This document shows, piece after piece, positions 39,234-39,341 of a stretch of DNA of 39,341 bases. The position numbers were made by a program, and so were the translations under genes. The first letter of the stretch is position 1. The number at the start of each line of letters is the position of its first letter. The notes under the pieces were generated by a model, which was not told the origin of the DNA, did no database searches, and saw nothing but the letters and a program-made list of their open reading frames with translations. The DNA is taken from positions 1-39,341 of the forward strand of contig SCNT01000040.1 of NCBI GenBank assembly GCA_005503165.1, read 5' to 3'. Source of the DNA: Sphingomonadaceae bacterium 3R27E2-A. Lineage in GTDB: Bacteria > Pseudomonadota > Alphaproteobacteria > Sphingomonadales > Sphingomonadaceae.

Positions 39234-39341
39234 TGACCCCCTGATTTTCCTCCAACAGTGATTAGAGTCCGGTCTTGAAGGAAGGACGGACAGATGAAGC
39301 GTTTGAGGTTTTCGGAAGAGCAGATCATCGGGGTGTTGAAG
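39234..39341 (+). mobile_element. IS3-family insertion sequence, left end (partial)
   Basis: The element appears to begin at TGACCCCCTGATTTTCC (39234 onward), with the TGA..CC start usual for IS3-family terminal inverted repeats. It contains the first codons of OrfA. The right end is outside the window, so the inverted repeat and target duplication cannot be confirmed. Confidence 0.7.
39294..39341 (+). CDS. IS3-family transposase OrfA (first 16 codons)
   Basis: The 16 visible codons encode MKRLRFSEEQIIGVLK, matching the N-terminal helix-turn-helix of IS3-family (IS407-like) OrfA. GGAAGGACGG lies upstream of the ATG. The reading frame is cut by the window edge. Confidence 0.8.
   Translation, partial: MKRLRFSEEQIIGVLK

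Noticed and set aside
1..39341. tRNA, rRNA or CRISPR features
   Set aside because: I saw no cloverleaf-like segments, rRNA stretches or regularly spaced direct repeats; a dedicated scan could still reveal a small RNA.

Overview
The window is GC-rich DNA from an alphaproteobacterium, most likely a member of the Sphingomonadaceae (Sphingopyxis/Novosphingobium/Sphingobium type). The grounds are gene content: a lasso-peptide cluster with an AtxE2-type isopeptidase, a FecI/FecR pair and a TonB receptor, a LuxI/LuxR pair beside a phytanoyl-CoA dioxygenase gene, a CYP153-like P450 with its ferredoxin, and a strawberry-notch plus toprim plus DUF2493 module of the kind carried by sphingomonad plasmids and integrative elements. 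The patchwork of unrelated modules and an IS3-type element at the right edge point to accessory DNA. I see no tRNA, rRNA or CRISPR array.

Region 1 (1-4191) has mobile-element DNA-processing genes: a short C-terminal-only strawberry-notch helicase, a toprim primase-like protein and a DUF2493 protein, with a 305-bp non-coding stretch carrying a nested hairpin.

Region 2 (4439-17257) is a catabolic island. A P450 and its [2Fe-2S] ferredoxin face left; a FadR-type GntR regulator and a tightly packed operon face right: flavin oxidoreductase, thiolase-like/DUF35 pair, two acyl-CoA dehydrogenases, acyl-CoA synthetase, Baeyer-Villiger monooxygenase, alpha/beta hydrolase and Nudix hydrolase. Together these could hydroxylate a hydrophobic substrate, open a ring by ketone-to-lactone oxidation and hydrolysis, and shorten the resulting acid as its CoA ester. 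The substrate cannot be read from the sequence.

Region 3 (17343-29821) is the most striking. A complete quorum-sensing pair (luxR, luxI) continues co-directionally through phyH and a GntR gene into a lasso-peptide operon (two precursors, B protein, C synthetase). This meets head-on an export/uptake-type operon on the other strand (ECF sigma, FecR, TonB receptor, lasso isopeptidase). The two precursors have 19-residue leaders and 21-residue predicted cores with a Gly1-Glu8 ring, and each gene is followed by a 12-bp hairpin. An AT-rich 15-bp motif occurs identically upstream of luxR and of the precursors, and with one base missing upstream of the sigma gene. This suggests that signalling, peptide production and peptide uptake/cleavage share a regulator.

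Region 4 (30043-39341) is a defence-like island: a two-gene module of a repeat-rich protein and a nuclease-like protein, a Swt1-type HEPN protein, a DUF4238-like protein, an AbiV/HEPN-like protein, an AbiH protein, and a gene whose 5' end is cut off by the start of an IS3-family element.
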